Assembly (NCBI GenBank): GCA_039090855.1
Contig: CM077034.1
Coordinates: 17,121,303 to 17,185,302, forward strand
Length of the DNA: 64,000 nt
Reading direction: 5' to 3'
From: Macrothele yani
Lineage: Eukaryota; Arthropoda; Arachnida; Araneae; Macrothelidae
The position numbers and the translations under genes are program-made. The notes under the pieces were generated by a model that worked only from the letters and a program-made list of their open reading frames with translations, did no database searches and was not told where the DNA came from. Shown here in pieces: positions 33,185-46,000 of this stretch; the stretch's first letter is position 1, and the number at the start of each line of letters is the position of its first letter.

Positions 33185-33940
33185 CATTTTTGCAACTACC
33201 CCATCAGAGCTGCAGAGTACGATCCAGGAACTTACTGACAAGAGTAAAGAAGTGGGATTAAAAATGAACTTTCAGAAGACAAAAGTGATGTTCAATGCTT
33301 TTACACAAAATGAAGATTTATCGATTGATGGAGAAAAGCTGGAGATAACAGACACATACGTTTATCTTGGACAGCAGATATCAAGTGAGGGTCACATTGA
33401 TGAAGAAATTAATCGGCGTACAAAACTTGCCTGGAGAGCTTTTGGAAGAAACAGCATAATTTTCAAGAGCAATATGCCATTATGTCTTAAAAGAAAAGTG
33501 TTTGATCAATGCATCCTTCCAGTGCTTACGTATGGTGCAGAGACGTGGAACTTAACTAAAAGAGAAAGACACACAAAGGCTGCAGACAACTCAAAGCAGC
33601 ATGGAGAGGTGAATGCTTGGTGTAACCAGGAGAGATAAGAAGAGGAACTCGTGGATCCGAAAAATGACAAGAGTGGAAGACATCGTGATCAGAGTTAAAT
33701 CCCTGAAATGGCAATGGGCTGGACATACTGCCAGAAGGACAGACCATCAATGGACAGCCGAAATTTTTGATTGGATTCCAAGGGACAGGAAAAGACCCAG
33801 AAGAAGACCACATGGGAGATGGGTGGACGAAATTCGAAAGTATGCGGGAGTGACATGGAGGAGACTTGCACAAGACAGACCGTTGTGGAGGAAACTTGGG
33901 GAGACCTTCATCCAGCAGTGGATTGATAATGGTTGACAGT
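33185..33940 (+). mobile_element. RTE-type LINE, 3' fragment
   Basis: Same family as 10670-11383 and 14657-16739. Reads ATTPSELQSTIQELTDKSKE, KTKVMFNAFTQNEDLSIDGE, LPVLTYGAETW, then a frameshift around 33565 (an extra AAGACAC-like segment) and continues MLGVTRRDKKRNSWIRKM to GETFIQQWIDNG with a stop. The tail is (GAT)n. It is 5'-truncated before the YADD/FADD motif. Its 3' flank is unlike those of the other two copies. Confidence 0.85.
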
Positions 33941-34534
33941 GATGATGATGACATAGCACAAAGCTGTTTTCTGAGATTCAGAGTGTAGGTCCTCAAAGAA
34001 ATTTCATCTGCAAAATCAAATTTACTGATGGTTTATTTACTAGCGATGTATGAAATATCTCCATTTACTGTAACCTGGCACACAACCTGAAATATACTGG
34101 CATCCATCACACATCTCACACAATGCTGTATGCAAGTACGGTAGAGCATTGAGTATTTAATATACGTTTTTCCAGGGACTAAAAAAAAAACCGTATAACT
34201 GTGAAAAATGTTTAAACAAAACTTAAATTTTTGACGATATCCAAATATATAATCTGCTAGAGACCTCCTCCATGCCACTTGTTAAGTCGTCATAGCAACA
34301 ACCGAGAAACAAATGTTTGTGACGTCACGCTTAACTTTACATGTAGGTGACATCATCACCTACATGCATGCAGTCCACACGTATACCACTTTGTTTTGTT
34401 TCCATCGCAACAAAGAATGCAGCTGCTGGTGTGACGCCATCTAATCCAAATCACTCTCACATAATGTCAGAAATGTATCACGTCACATGGTGAACTCTAA
34501 GATACAAAAACCTTTTTTTTTTTCTTTTTTTCTT
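33941..34534. other. Unassigned intron with small hairpin
   Basis: Unique AT-rich sequence. An 11-bp inverted repeat CATGTAGGTGA/TCACCTACATG with a 5-nt loop lies at 34340-34366. A T/C run at 34512-34534 abuts the SINE-derived array. No gene recognised. Confidence 0.5.
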
Positions 34535-35755
34535 TTTGGTTGGAGGTTTAACGACCACCGTGAGCAACTCAATGGGCTATAAGCAGTCGCCCGTCCCTAA
34601 TTTAGGGTCACTGGTTCCAGGGAAGGGAGAGAGCCAGTGCCGTAAGACAAACACAACATCCATTCATTGATTGATTGGAGGTTTAACATCCACCATGAGC
34701 AACTCAATGGTCTATAAGCAGGCGCCCGTCCCTAATTTAGGGTCACTGGTTCCAGGGAAGGGAGAGAGCCAGTGCCGTAAGACAAACACAACATCCATTC
34801 ATTGATTGATTGGAGGTTTAACGACCACCGTGAGCAACTCAATGGGCTATAAGCAGTCGCCCGTCCCTAATTTAGGGTCACTGGTTCCAGGGAAGGGAGA
34901 GAGCCAGTGCCGTAAGACAAACACAACATCCATTCATTGATTGATTGGAGGTTTAACGACCACCGTGAGCAACTCAATGGGCTATAAGCAGTCGCCCGTC
35001 CCTAATTTAGGGTCACTGGTTCCAGGGAAGGGAGAGAGCCAGTGCCGTAAGACACTGGCTCTCTCCTTCCCTGATCCATTCATTGATTGATTGAAGGTTT
35101 AACGACCACCGTGAGCAACTCAATGGGCTATAAGCAGTCGCCCGTCCCTAATTTAGGGTCACTGGTTCCAGGGAAGGGAGAGAGCCAGTGCCGTAAGACA
35201 AACACAACATCCATTCATTGATTGATTGGAGGTTTAACGACCACCGTGAGCAACTCAATGGGCTATAAGCAGTCGCCCGTCCCTAATTTAGGGTCACTGG
35301 TTCCAGGGAAGGGAGAGAGCCAGTGCCGTAAGACAAACACAACATCCATTCATTGATTGATTGGAGGTTTAACGACCACCGTGAGCAACTCAATGGGCTA
35401 TAAGCAGTCCCCCGTCCCTAATTTAGGGTCACTGGTTCCAGGGAAGGGAGAGAGCCAGTGCCGTAAGACAAACACAACATCCATTCATTGATTGATTGGA
35501 GGTTTAACGACCACCGTGAGCAACTCAACGGGCTATAAGCAGTCGCCCGTCCCTAATTTAGGGTCACTGGTTCCAGGGAAGGGAGAGAGCCAGTGCCGTA
35601 AGACAAACACAACATCCATTCATTGATTGATTGGAGGTTTAACGACCACCGTGAGCAACTCAATGGGCTATAAGCAGTCGCCCGTCCCTAATTTAGGATC
35701 ACTGGTTCCAGAGAAGGGAGAAAGCCAGTGCCGCAAGACAAACAACATCCATGCC
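34535..35755 (-). repeat. 135-bp tandem array, about 9 copies (inverted relative to 1-537)
   Basis: The + strand unit reads GGAGGTTTAACGACCACCGT, then GTCCCTAATTTAGGGTCACT and AGGGAGAGAGCCAGTGCCGT, ending ATTCATTGATTGATT. Copies are almost identical. One copy (35024-35072) holds an extra inverted piece that makes a hairpin. Confidence 0.92.
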
Positions 35756-35829
35756 TCACCGGGATTCGAACCTGGACCCCTTTCGGATGAATGATCAGAG
35801 GCCATTGATTAGACCACTGCAGCGGCTAC
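34535..35829 (-). mobile_element. tRNA-derived SINE with tandemly amplified body (head plus 9 units)
   Basis: On the - strand the element begins with a tRNA-like head (35829 to about 35755) carrying an exact B box GGTTCGAATCC (35772-35762) and a degenerate A box around CCGCTGCAGTGG. The body then repeats nine times at 135 bp to about 34535. Each unit ends in a short AATC-rich tail, the type of simple tail usual at a SINE 3' end. Normal SINEs have one body; here only the body+tail is multiplied. The same units without a visible head open the window at 1-537. Confidence 0.85.
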
Positions 35830-36225
35830 GAAAAACTTAACATCAGGAAGTTTGGTTCACTACCTGAATCGGTGTTTAGCCATCTGTATATGACAACGTC
35901 AAGATAAAAATAGTTCACGGAAAAGAACAGGGGAAATTGATACAGGGTTCACAGTCAGTATATACGAAAAATGTTCTGTACAACGAAGTGTTGACGAAAT
36001 AAGGACTAAAGGTTTTACAAAACACATAACAAACAGACAGCCCGTTGTATCAAATTCCATAACCGACTGCTCAGGAAAATTTCAGAAAGCTGTGAGCCAA
36101 TGTCGTCACCGTCTATTGACATGAAACTCAAAAGCTCAATAAATAAATGGCAATATGTATCATAAATTTTACTTTCCCCATCATTATTGATGGGCTTTCA
36201 TCTAGTTACTATAGAAAATACTAAC
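35830..36225. other. Unassigned intron
   Basis: Unique sequence between the SINE head and the next hAT-like element. No gene or repeat recognised. Confidence 0.5.
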
Positions 36226-36233
36226 GCCTACAT

Positions 36234-39200
36234 CATTGGTGCACCCATGGAGGGGCTTTAGGGGCTTCAGCCCCCCCCCTCCAAGAAGATTAAGAATGAC
36301 GTACGTCACAAATCAAACATTCAGAAATATTATTTTACGTGTTCAAAACATTACATAGTGTCTTCTATTGCATAGTGTCTTCTTCCCAAAGCCCCAAAGA
36401 GATTAAGAGCGACGTACATGACAAATTAAACATAATATTGTTCTACATGTAAAAAAAATTACATAGTGTCTGAGAGAGTGCCTTCTATTACATAGTGTCA
36501 TAGATAGTGACATAGTGTCGTAGATAGTGTCTTCTAGTACATGGTGTCTTCTTCCCAAAGCCCCAAAGAGATTAAAAGCGACATACATCACAAATTAAAC
36601 ATTCAAAAATATTATTTTACATGTTCAAAAAATTATATAGTGTCTGAGAGAGTGTCTTCTATTACATAGTGTCATAAATAGTGACACAGTGTCGTAGATA
36701 GTGTCTTCTAGTACATGGCGTCTTCTTCCCAAAGCCCCAAAGAGATTAAGAGTGACATACATCACAAATTAAACATTCAAAAATATTATTTTACATGTTC
36801 AAAAAATTACATAGTGTCTGAGAGAGTGCCTTCTATTACATAGTGCCATAGATAGTGACATAGTGTCGTAGATAGTGTCTTCTAGTACATAGTGTCTTCT
36901 TCCCAAAGCCCCAAAGAGATTAAAAGCGACATACGTCACAAATTAAACATTCAAAAATATTATTTTACATGTTCAAAAAATTACATAGTGTCTGAGAGAG
37001 TGTCTTCTATTACATAGTGTCATAGATAGTTACATAGTGTCGTAGATAGTGTCTTCTAGTACATGGCGTCTTCTTCCCAAAGCCCCAAAGTGATTAAGAG
37101 TGACATACATCACAAATTAAACATTCAAAAATATTATTTTACATGTTCAAAAAATTACATAGTGTCTGAGAGAGTGTCTTCTATTACATAGTGTCATAGA
37201 TTGTGACATAGTGTCATAGATAGTGTCTTCTAGTACATGGTGTCTTCTTCCCAAAGCCCCAAAGAGATTAAAAGCGACATACGTCACCAATTAAACATTC
37301 AAAAATATTATTTTACATGTTCAAAAAATTCCATAGTGTCTTCTTCTCAAAGCCCCAAAGAGATTAAGAGCGACGTACGTCACAAATTAAACATAATATT
37401 GTTCTACATGTAAAAAAATTACATAGTGCCCGAGACAGTGTCTTCTATTACATAGTGTCATAGATAGTGACATAGTGTTGTAGATAGTGTCTTCTATTTC
37501 ATAGTGTCTTCTTCCCAAAGCCCCAAAGAGATTAAGAGCGACGTACCTCACAAATTAAATATTCAAAAATATTATTTTACATGTTCAAAATTCCATAGTG
37601 TCTTCTTCTCAAAGCCCCAAAGAGATTAAGAGCGACGTACATGACAAATTAAACATAATATTGTTCTACATGTAAAAAAAATTACATAGTGTCCGAGACA
37701 GTGTCTTCTATTACATAGTGTCATAGATAGTGACATAGTGTTGTAGATAGTGTCTTCTATTTCATAGTGCCTTCTTCCCAAAGCCCCAAAGAGATTAAGA
37801 GTGACGTACATAACAAATTAACCAATCAAAAATATTATTTTACATGTTCAAAAAATTACATAGTGTCTTCTTCTCAAATCCCCAAAGAGATTAAGAGCGA
37901 CGTACGTCACAAATTAAACATAATATTGTTCTACATGTAAAAAAAATTACATAGTGTCCGAGACAGTGTCTTCTATTACATAGTGTCATAGATAGTGACA
38001 TAGTGTTGTAGATAGTGTCTTCTATTTCATAGTGCCTTCTTCCCAAAGCCCCAAAGAGATTAAGAGCGACGTACCTCACAAATAAAATATTCAAAAATAT
38101 TATTTTACATGTTCAAAAAATTACATAGTGTCTTCTTCCCAAAGCCCCAAAGAGATTAAAAGCGACGTACATCACAAATTAAACATTCAAAAATATTATT
38201 TTACATGTTCAAAAAATTACATAGTGTCTTCTTCCCAAAGCCCCAAAGAGATTAAGAGCGACGTACATGACAAATTAAACATAATATTGTTCTACATGTA
38301 AAAAAAATTACATAGTGTCCGAGACAGTGTCTTCTATTACATAGTGTCATAGATAGTGACATAGTGTTGTAGATAGTGTCTTCTATTTCATAGTGCCTTC
38401 TTCCCAAAGCCCCAAAGAGATTAAGAACGACTTACGTCACAAATTAAATATTCAAAAATATTATTTTACATGCTCAAAAAATTACATAGTGTCTTCTTCT
38501 CAAATCCCCAAAGAGATTAAGAGCGACGTACGTCACAAATTAAACATAATATTGTTCTACATGTAAAAAAAATTACATAGTGTCCGAGACAGTGTCTTCT
38601 ATTACATAGTGTCATAGATAGTGACATAGTGTTGTAGATAGTGTCTTCTATTTCATAGTGCCTTCTTGCCAAAGCCCCAAAGAGATTAAGAGCGACGTAC
38701 GTCACAAATTAAATATTCAAAAATATTATTTTACATGTTCAAAAAATTACATGGTGTCTTCTTCCCAAAGCCCCAAAGAGATTAAAAGCGACATACGTCA
38801 CAAATTAAACATTCAAAAATATTATTTTACATGTTCAAAAAATTACATAGTGTCTGAGAGAGTGTCTTCTATTACATAGTGTCATAGATAGTGACACAGT
38901 GTCGTAGATAGTGTCTTCTAGTACATGGTGTCTTCTTCCCAAAGCCCCAAAGAGATTAAAAGCGACATACGTCACAAATTAAACATTCAAAAATATTATT
39001 TTACATGTCCAAAAAATTACATAGTGTCTGAGAGAGTGTCTTCTATTACATAGTGTCATAGATAGTGACATAGTGTCGTAGATAGTGTCTTCTAGTACAT
39101 GGTGTCTTCTTCCCAAAGCACCAAAGATATTAAGAGTGACATACATCACAAATTAAACATTCAAAAATATTATTTTACATGTTCAAAAAATTACATAGTG

Positions 39201-39947
39201 TCTGAGAGAGTGTCTTCTATTACATAGTGTCATAGATAGTGACATAGTGTCGTAGATAGTGTCTTCTAGTACATGGTGTCTTCTTTCCAAAGCCCCAAAG
39301 AGATTAAAAGTGACATACGTCACAAATTAAACATTCAAAAATATTATTTTACATGTTCAAAAAATTACATAGTGTCTGAGAGAGTGTCTTCTATTACATA
39401 GTGTCATAGATAGTGACATAGTGTCGTAGATAGTGTCTTCTAGTACATGGTGTCTTCTTCCCAAAGCCCCAAGGAGATTAAAAGCGACATACGTCACCAA
39501 TTAAACATTCAAAAATATTATTTTACATGTTCAAAAAATTACATAGTGTCTTCTTCTCAAAGCCCCAAAGAGATTAAGAGTGACGTACATGACAAATTAA
39601 ACATAATATTGTTCTACATGTAAAAAAAATTACATAGTGTCCGAGACAGTGTCTTCTATTACATAGTGTCATAGATAGTGACATAGTGTTGTAGATAGTG
39701 TCTTCTATTTCATAGTGCCTTCTTCCCAAAGCCCCAAAGAGATTAAGAGCGACGTACGTCACAAATTAACCAATCAAAAATATTATTTTACATGTTCAAA
39801 AAATTACATAGTGTCTTCTTCCCAAAGAGATTCAGAGCGATGTACGTCACAACTGTATGCAAACTATAGGCGTACACTATATATATGTACACACATTGTG
39901 TATATATATACAGCTCCCTTCAACAAGAATTTCTGGGAGTGCCACTG
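36234..39947. mobile_element. hAT-like element carrying the 178-bp array
   Basis: The left end is CATTGGTGCACCCATGG, and the right end on the other strand is CAGTGGCACTCCCAGAA. Flanks are GCCTACAT (36226-36233) and CCCTACAT (39948-39955), 7 of 8 identical. These features fit a hAT-type non-autonomous element whose interior is nearly all tandem repeat (36270-39850). No transposase seen. Confidence 0.6.
36270..39850 (+). repeat. About 178-bp complex tandem array with internal TACATAGTGTC sub-repeats
   Basis: The unit joins CCCAAAGCCCCAAAGAGATT, a CACAAATTAAACATTCAAAA block and several short ACATAGTGTC-type sub-repeats. Two subtypes alternate in blocks: one with TGTCTGAGAGAGTG, one with ATAATATTGTTCTACATG plus CCGAGACAGTG. 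The recurring 61-67 codon frames on the - strand are the second subtype read repeatedly and are not genes. Confidence 0.92.
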
Positions 39948-39955
39948 CCCTACAT

Positions 39956-40003
39956 TTAAAAAATACAGTATTTAACATAGAAAGCAGATGTTTGATGCCC
40001 TTA
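39956..40003. other. Short spacer before SINE head
   Basis: Unique sequence between the hAT-like element and the SINE. Confidence 0.5.
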
Positions 40004-43000
40004 AGGCTGCGGATGGCCTAGTGGGCAACGTTCGTGACTGCCGGGGAAAGGACCTCAGGTTCGATCCCAGGCAGGTACAAACCCTCCATCCACCAAATAT
40101 CCGCCGTGCGTCGGATGGGTACGTTAAGCCGTCAGACCCCGGGCACTGGTCCCCCGGTAATAAATAAAGGCGTCTTCCACCCCCTTTCTACTTCGCTTCC
40201 GTGTCACTTTCCTATCGGGCACTCTAGCCCAAATCTTTTAGCTTCCTATTTCTAAGGGTTGTTTAAGACCTGGGGTCAGACACTCCCTTCCTAAAATCCT
40301 CTACATATGATCAGATCTGATCTACTAGAGCATTGAATGGGCACGTTAAGCCTTCTGACCCCCGGTAGTAAATAAGGGCGTCTTCTACCTCGCTTCCGTG
40401 TCACTTTCCTATCGGGCACTCTAGCCCAAATCTCCTAGCTTCCTATTTCTAAGGGTTGTTTAAGACCTGGAGTCAGACACTCCCTTCCTAAAATCCTCTA
40501 CATATGATCTGATCTGATTTACTAGAGCATTGAATGGGCACGTTAAGCCTTCTGACCCCCGGTAGTAAATAAGGGCGTCTTCTACCTCGCTTCCGTGTCA
40601 CTTTCCTATCGGGCACTCTAGCCCAAATCTTTTAGCTTCCTATTTCTAAGGGTTGTTTAAGACCCGGGGTCAGACACTCCTTCCTAAAATCCTCTACATA
40701 TGATCTGATCTGATTTACTAGAGCATTGAATGGGCACGTTAAGCCTTCTGACCCCCGGTAGTAAATAAGGGCGTCTTCTACCTCGCTTCCGTGTCACTTT
40801 CCTATCGGGCATTCTAGCCCGAATCTCCTAGCTTCCTATTTCTAAAGGTTCTATAAGACCTAGGGTCAGACACTCCCTTCCTAAAATCCTCTACATATGA
40901 TCTGATCTGATCTACTAGAGCATTGAATGGGCACGTTAAGCCTTCTGACCCCCGGTAGTAAATAAGGGCGTGTTCTACCTCGCTTCCGTGTCACTTTCCT
41001 ATCGGGCACTCTAGCCCAAATCTATTAGCTTCCTATTTCTAAGGGTTGTTTAAGACCTGGGGTCAGACACTCCCTTCCTAAAATCCCCTGTATATGATCT
41101 GATCTGATCTACTAGAGCATTGAATGGGCACGTTAAGCCTTCTGACCCCCGGTAGTAAATAAGGGCGTCTTCTACCTCGCTTCCGTGTCACTTTCCTATA
41201 GGGCACTCTAGCCCAAATCTCCTAGCTTCCTATTTCTAAGGGTTGTTTAAGACCTGGGGTCAGACACTCCCTTCCTAAAATCCTCTACATATGATCTGAT
41301 CTGATCTACTAGAGCATTGAATGGGCACGTTAAGCCTTCTGACCCCCGGTAATAAATAAGGGCATCTTCTACCTCGCTTCCGTGTCACTTTCCTATCGGG
41401 CACTCTAGCCCAAATCTCCTAGCTTCCTATTTCTAAGGGTTGTTTGTTTAAGACCTGGGGTCAGACACTCCCTTCCTAAAATCCTCTACATATGATCTGA
41501 TCTGATCTACTAGAGCATTGAATGGGCACGTTAAGCCTTCTGACCCCTGGTAGTAAATAAGGGCGTCTTCTACCTCGCTTCCGTGTCACTTTCATATCGG
41601 GCAGTCTAGCCCAAATCTATTAGCTTCCTATTTCTAAGGGTTGTTTAAGACCTGGGGTCAGACACTCCCTTCCTAAAATCCCCTGTATATGATCTGATCT
41701 GATCTACTAGAGCATTGAATGGGCACGTTAAACCTTCTGACCCCCGGTAGTAAATAAGGGCGTGTTCTACCTCGCTTCCGTGTCACTTTCCTATCGGGCA
41801 CTCTAGCCCAAATCTCCTAGCTTCCTATTTCTAAGGGTTGTTTAAGACCTGGGGTCAGACACTCCCTTCCTAAAATCCCCTGTATATGATCTGATCTGAT
41901 CTACTAGAGCATTGAATGGGCACGTTAAACCTTCTGACCCCCGGTAGTAAATAAGGGCGTGTTCTACCTCGCTTCCGTGTCACTTTCCTATCGGGCACTC
42001 TAGCCCAAATCTCCTAGCTTCCTATTTCTAAGGGTTGTTTAAGACCTGGGGTCAGACACTCCCTTCCTAAAATCCCCTGTATATGATCTGATCTGATCTA
42101 CTAGAGCATTGAATGGGCACGTTAAACCTTCTGACCCCCGGTAGTAAATAAGGGCGTCTTCTACCTCGCTTCCGTGTCACTTTCCTATCGGGCACTCTAG
42201 CCCAAATCTCCTAGCTTCCTATTTCTAAGGGTTGTTTAAGACCTGGGGTCAGACACTCCCTTCCTAAAATCCTCTACATATGATCAGATCTGATCTACTA
42301 GAGCATTGAATGGGCACGTTAAGCCTTCTGACCCCCGGTAGTAAATAAGGGCGTGTTCTACCTCGCTTCCGTGTCACTTTCCTATCGGGCACTCTAGCCC
42401 AAATCTATTAGCTTCCTATTTCTAAGGGTTGTTTAAGACCTGGGGTCAGACACTCCCTTCCTAAAATCCCCTGTATATGATCTGATCTGATCTACTAGAG
42501 CATTGAATGGGCACGTTAAACCTTCTGACCCCCGGTAGTAAATAAGGGCGTGTTCTACCTCGCTTCCGTGTCACTTTCCTATCGGGCACTCTAGCCCAAA
42601 TCTATTAGCTTCCTATTTCTAAGGGTTGTTTAAGACCTGGGGTCAGACACTCCCTTCCTAAAATCCTCTACATATGATCAGATCTGATCTACTAGAGCAT
42701 TGAATGGGCACGTTAAGCCTTCTGACCCCCGGTAGTAAATAAGGGCGTGTTCTACCTCGCTTCCGTGTCACTTTTCTATCGGGCACTCTAGCCCAAATCT
42801 ATTAGCTTCCTATTTCTAAGGGTTGTTTAAGACCTGGGGTCAGACACTCCCTTCCTAAAATCCTCTACATATGATCAGATCTGATCTACTAGAGCATTGA
42901 ATGGGCACGTTAAGCCTTCTGACCCCCGGTAGTACATAAGGGCGTCTTCTACCTCGCTTCCGTGTCTCTTTCCTATCGGGCACTCTAGCCCAAATCTCCT

Positions 43001-46000
43001 AGCTTCCTATTTCTAAGGGTTGTTTGAGACCTGGGGTCAGACACTCCCTTCCTAAAATCCTCTACATATGATCAGATCTGATCTACTAGAGCATTGAATG
43101 GGCACGTTAAGCCTTCTGACCCCCGGTAGTAAATAAGGGCGTCTTCTACCTCGCTTCCGTGTCACTTTCCTATCGGGCACTCTAGCCCAAATCTCCTAGC
43201 TTCCTATTTCTAAGGGTTGTTTAAGACCTGGGGTCAGGCACTCCCTTCCTAAAATCCTCTACATATGATCAGATCTGATCTACTAGAGCATTGAATGGGC
43301 ACGTTAAGCCTTCTGACCCCCGGTAGTAAATAACGGCGTCTTCTACCTCGCTTCCGTGTCACTTTCCTATCGGGCAATCTAGCCCAAATCTCCTAGCTTC
43401 CTATTTCTAAGGGTTGTTTAAGACCTGGGGTCAGACACTCCCTTCCTAAAATCCTCTACATATGATCAGATCTGATCTTCTAGAGCATTGAATGGGCACG
43501 TTAAGCCTCCTGTCCCCCGGTAGTAAATAAGAGCGTCTTCTACCTCGCTTCCGTGTCACTTTCCTATCGGGCACTCTAGCCCAAATCTCCTAGCTTCCTA
43601 TTTCTAAGGGTTGTTTAAGACCTGGGGTCAGACACTCCCTTCCTAAAATCCTCTACATATGATCAGATCTGATCTACTAGAGCATTGAATGGGCACGTTA
43701 AGCCTTCTGACCCCCGGTAGTACATAAGGGCGTCTTCTACCTCGCTTCCGTGTCTCTTTCCTATCGGGCACTCTAGCCCAAATCTCCTAGCTTCCTATTT
43801 CTAAGGGTTGTTTAAGACCTGGGGTCAGACACTCCCTTCCTAAAATCCTCTACATATGATCAGATCTGATCTACTAGAGCATTGAATGGGCACGTTAAGC
43901 CTTCTGACCCCCGGTAGTAAATAAGGGCGTCTTCTACCTCGCTTCCGTGTCACTTTCCTATCGGGCACTCTAGCCCAAATCTCCTAGCTTCCTATTTCTA
44001 AGGGTTGTTTAAGACCTGGGGTCAGACACTCCCTTCCTAAAATCCTCTACATATGATCAGATCTGATCTACTAGAGCATTGAATGGGCACGTTAAGCCTT
44101 CTGACCCCCGGTAGTACATAAGGGCATCTTCTACCTCGCTTCCGTGTCTCTTTCCTATCGGGCACTCTAGCCCAAATCTCCTGGCTTCCTATTTCTAAGG
44201 GTTGTTTAAGACCTGGGGTCAGACACTCCTTCCTAAAATCCTCTACATATGATCAGATCTGATCTACTAGAGCATTGAATGGGCACGTTAAGCCTTCTGA
44301 CCCCGGTAGTAAATAAGAGCGTCTTCTACCTCGCTTCCGTGTCACTTTCCTTTCGGGCACTCTAGCCCAAATCTCCTAGCTTCCTATTTCTAAGGTTTGT
44401 TTAAGACCTGGGGTCAGACACTCCCTTCCTAAAATCCTCTACATATGATCTGATCTGATCTACTAGAGCATTGAATGGGCACGTTAAGCCTTCTGACCCC
44501 CGGTAGTAAATAAGGGCGTCTTCTACCTCGCTTCCGTGTCTCTTTCCTATCGGGCACTCTAGCCCAAATCTCCTAGCTTCCTATTTCTAAGGGTTGTTTA
44601 AGACCTGGGGTCAGACACTCCTTCCTAAAATCCTCTACATATGATCAGATCTGATCTACTAGAGCATTGAATGGGCACGTTAAGCCTTCTGACCCCCGGT
44701 AGTAAATAAGGGCGTCTTCTACCTCGCTTCCGTGTCTCTTTCCTATCGGGCACTCTAGCCCAAATCTCCTAGCTTCCTATTTCTAAGGGTTGTTTAAGAC
44801 CTGGGGTCAGACACTCCCTTCCTAAAATCCTCTACATATGATTAGATCTGATCTACTAGAGCATTGAATGGGCACGTTAAGCCTTCTGACCCCCGGTAGT
44901 AAATAACGGCGTCTTCTACCTCGCTTCCGTGTCACTTTCCTATCGGGCAATCTAGCCCAAATCTCCTAGCTTCCTATTTCTAAGGGTTGTTTAAGACCTG
45001 GGGTCAGACACTCCCTTCCTAAAATCCTCTACATATGATCAGATCTGATCTACTAGAGCATTGAATGGGCACGTTAAGCCTTCTGACCCCCGGTAGTAAA
45101 TAAGGGCGTCTTCTACCTCGCTTCCGTGTCTCTTTCCTATCGGGCACTCTAGCCCAAATCTCCTAGCTTCCTATTTCTAAGGGTTGTTTAAGACCTGGGG
45201 TCAGACACTCCCTTCCTAAAATCCTCTACATATGATCAGATCTGATCTACTAGAGCATTGAATGGGCACGTTAAGCCTTCTGACCCCCGGTAGTAAATAA
45301 GGGCGTCTTCTACCTCGCTTCCGTGTCACTTTCCTATCGAGCACTCTAGCCCAAATCTCCTAGCTTCCTATTTCTAAGGGTTGTTTAAGACCTGGGGTCA
45401 GACACTCCCTTCCTAAAATCCTCTACATATGATCAGATCTGATCTACTAGAGCATTGAATGGGCACGTTAAGCCTTCTGACCCACGGTAGTACATAAGGG
45501 CATCTTCTACCTCGCTTCCGTGTCTCTTTCCTATCGGGCACTCTAGCCCAAATCTCCTGGCTTCCTATTTCTAAGGGTTGTTTAAGACCTGGGGTCAGAC
45601 ACTCCCTTCCTAAAATCCTCTACATATGATCAGATCTGATCTACTAGAGCATTGAATGGGCACGTTAAGCCTTCTGACCCCCGGTAGTACATAAGGGCAT
45701 CTTCTACCTCGCTTCCGTGTCACTTTCCTTTCGGGCACTCTAGCCCAAATCTCCTAGCTTCCTATTTCTAAGGTTTGTTTAAGACCTGGGGTCAGACACT
45801 CCCTTCCTAAAATCCTCTACATATGATCTGATCTGATCTACTAGAGCATTGAATGGGCACGTTAAGCCTTCTGACCCCCGGTAGTAAATAAGGGCGTCTT
45901 CTACCTCGCTTCCGTGTCTCTTTCCTATCGGGCACTCTAGCCCAAATCTCCTAGCTTCCTATTTCTAAGGGTTGTTTAAGACCTGGGGTCAGACACTCCT

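Noticed and set aside
35755..35829. A functional tRNA gene on the - strand
   Set aside because: Only the B box is canonical, the A box is degenerate, and it is fused to the repeated SINE body.
36403..39762. Repeated 61-67 codon frames on the - strand as small peptides
   Set aside because: They are repeated copies of the same satellite subtype.
40004..40075. A functional tRNA gene
   Set aside because: A and B boxes are exact, but the sequence does not close into a normal acceptor stem and anticodon arm by eye and runs straight into a SINE body.
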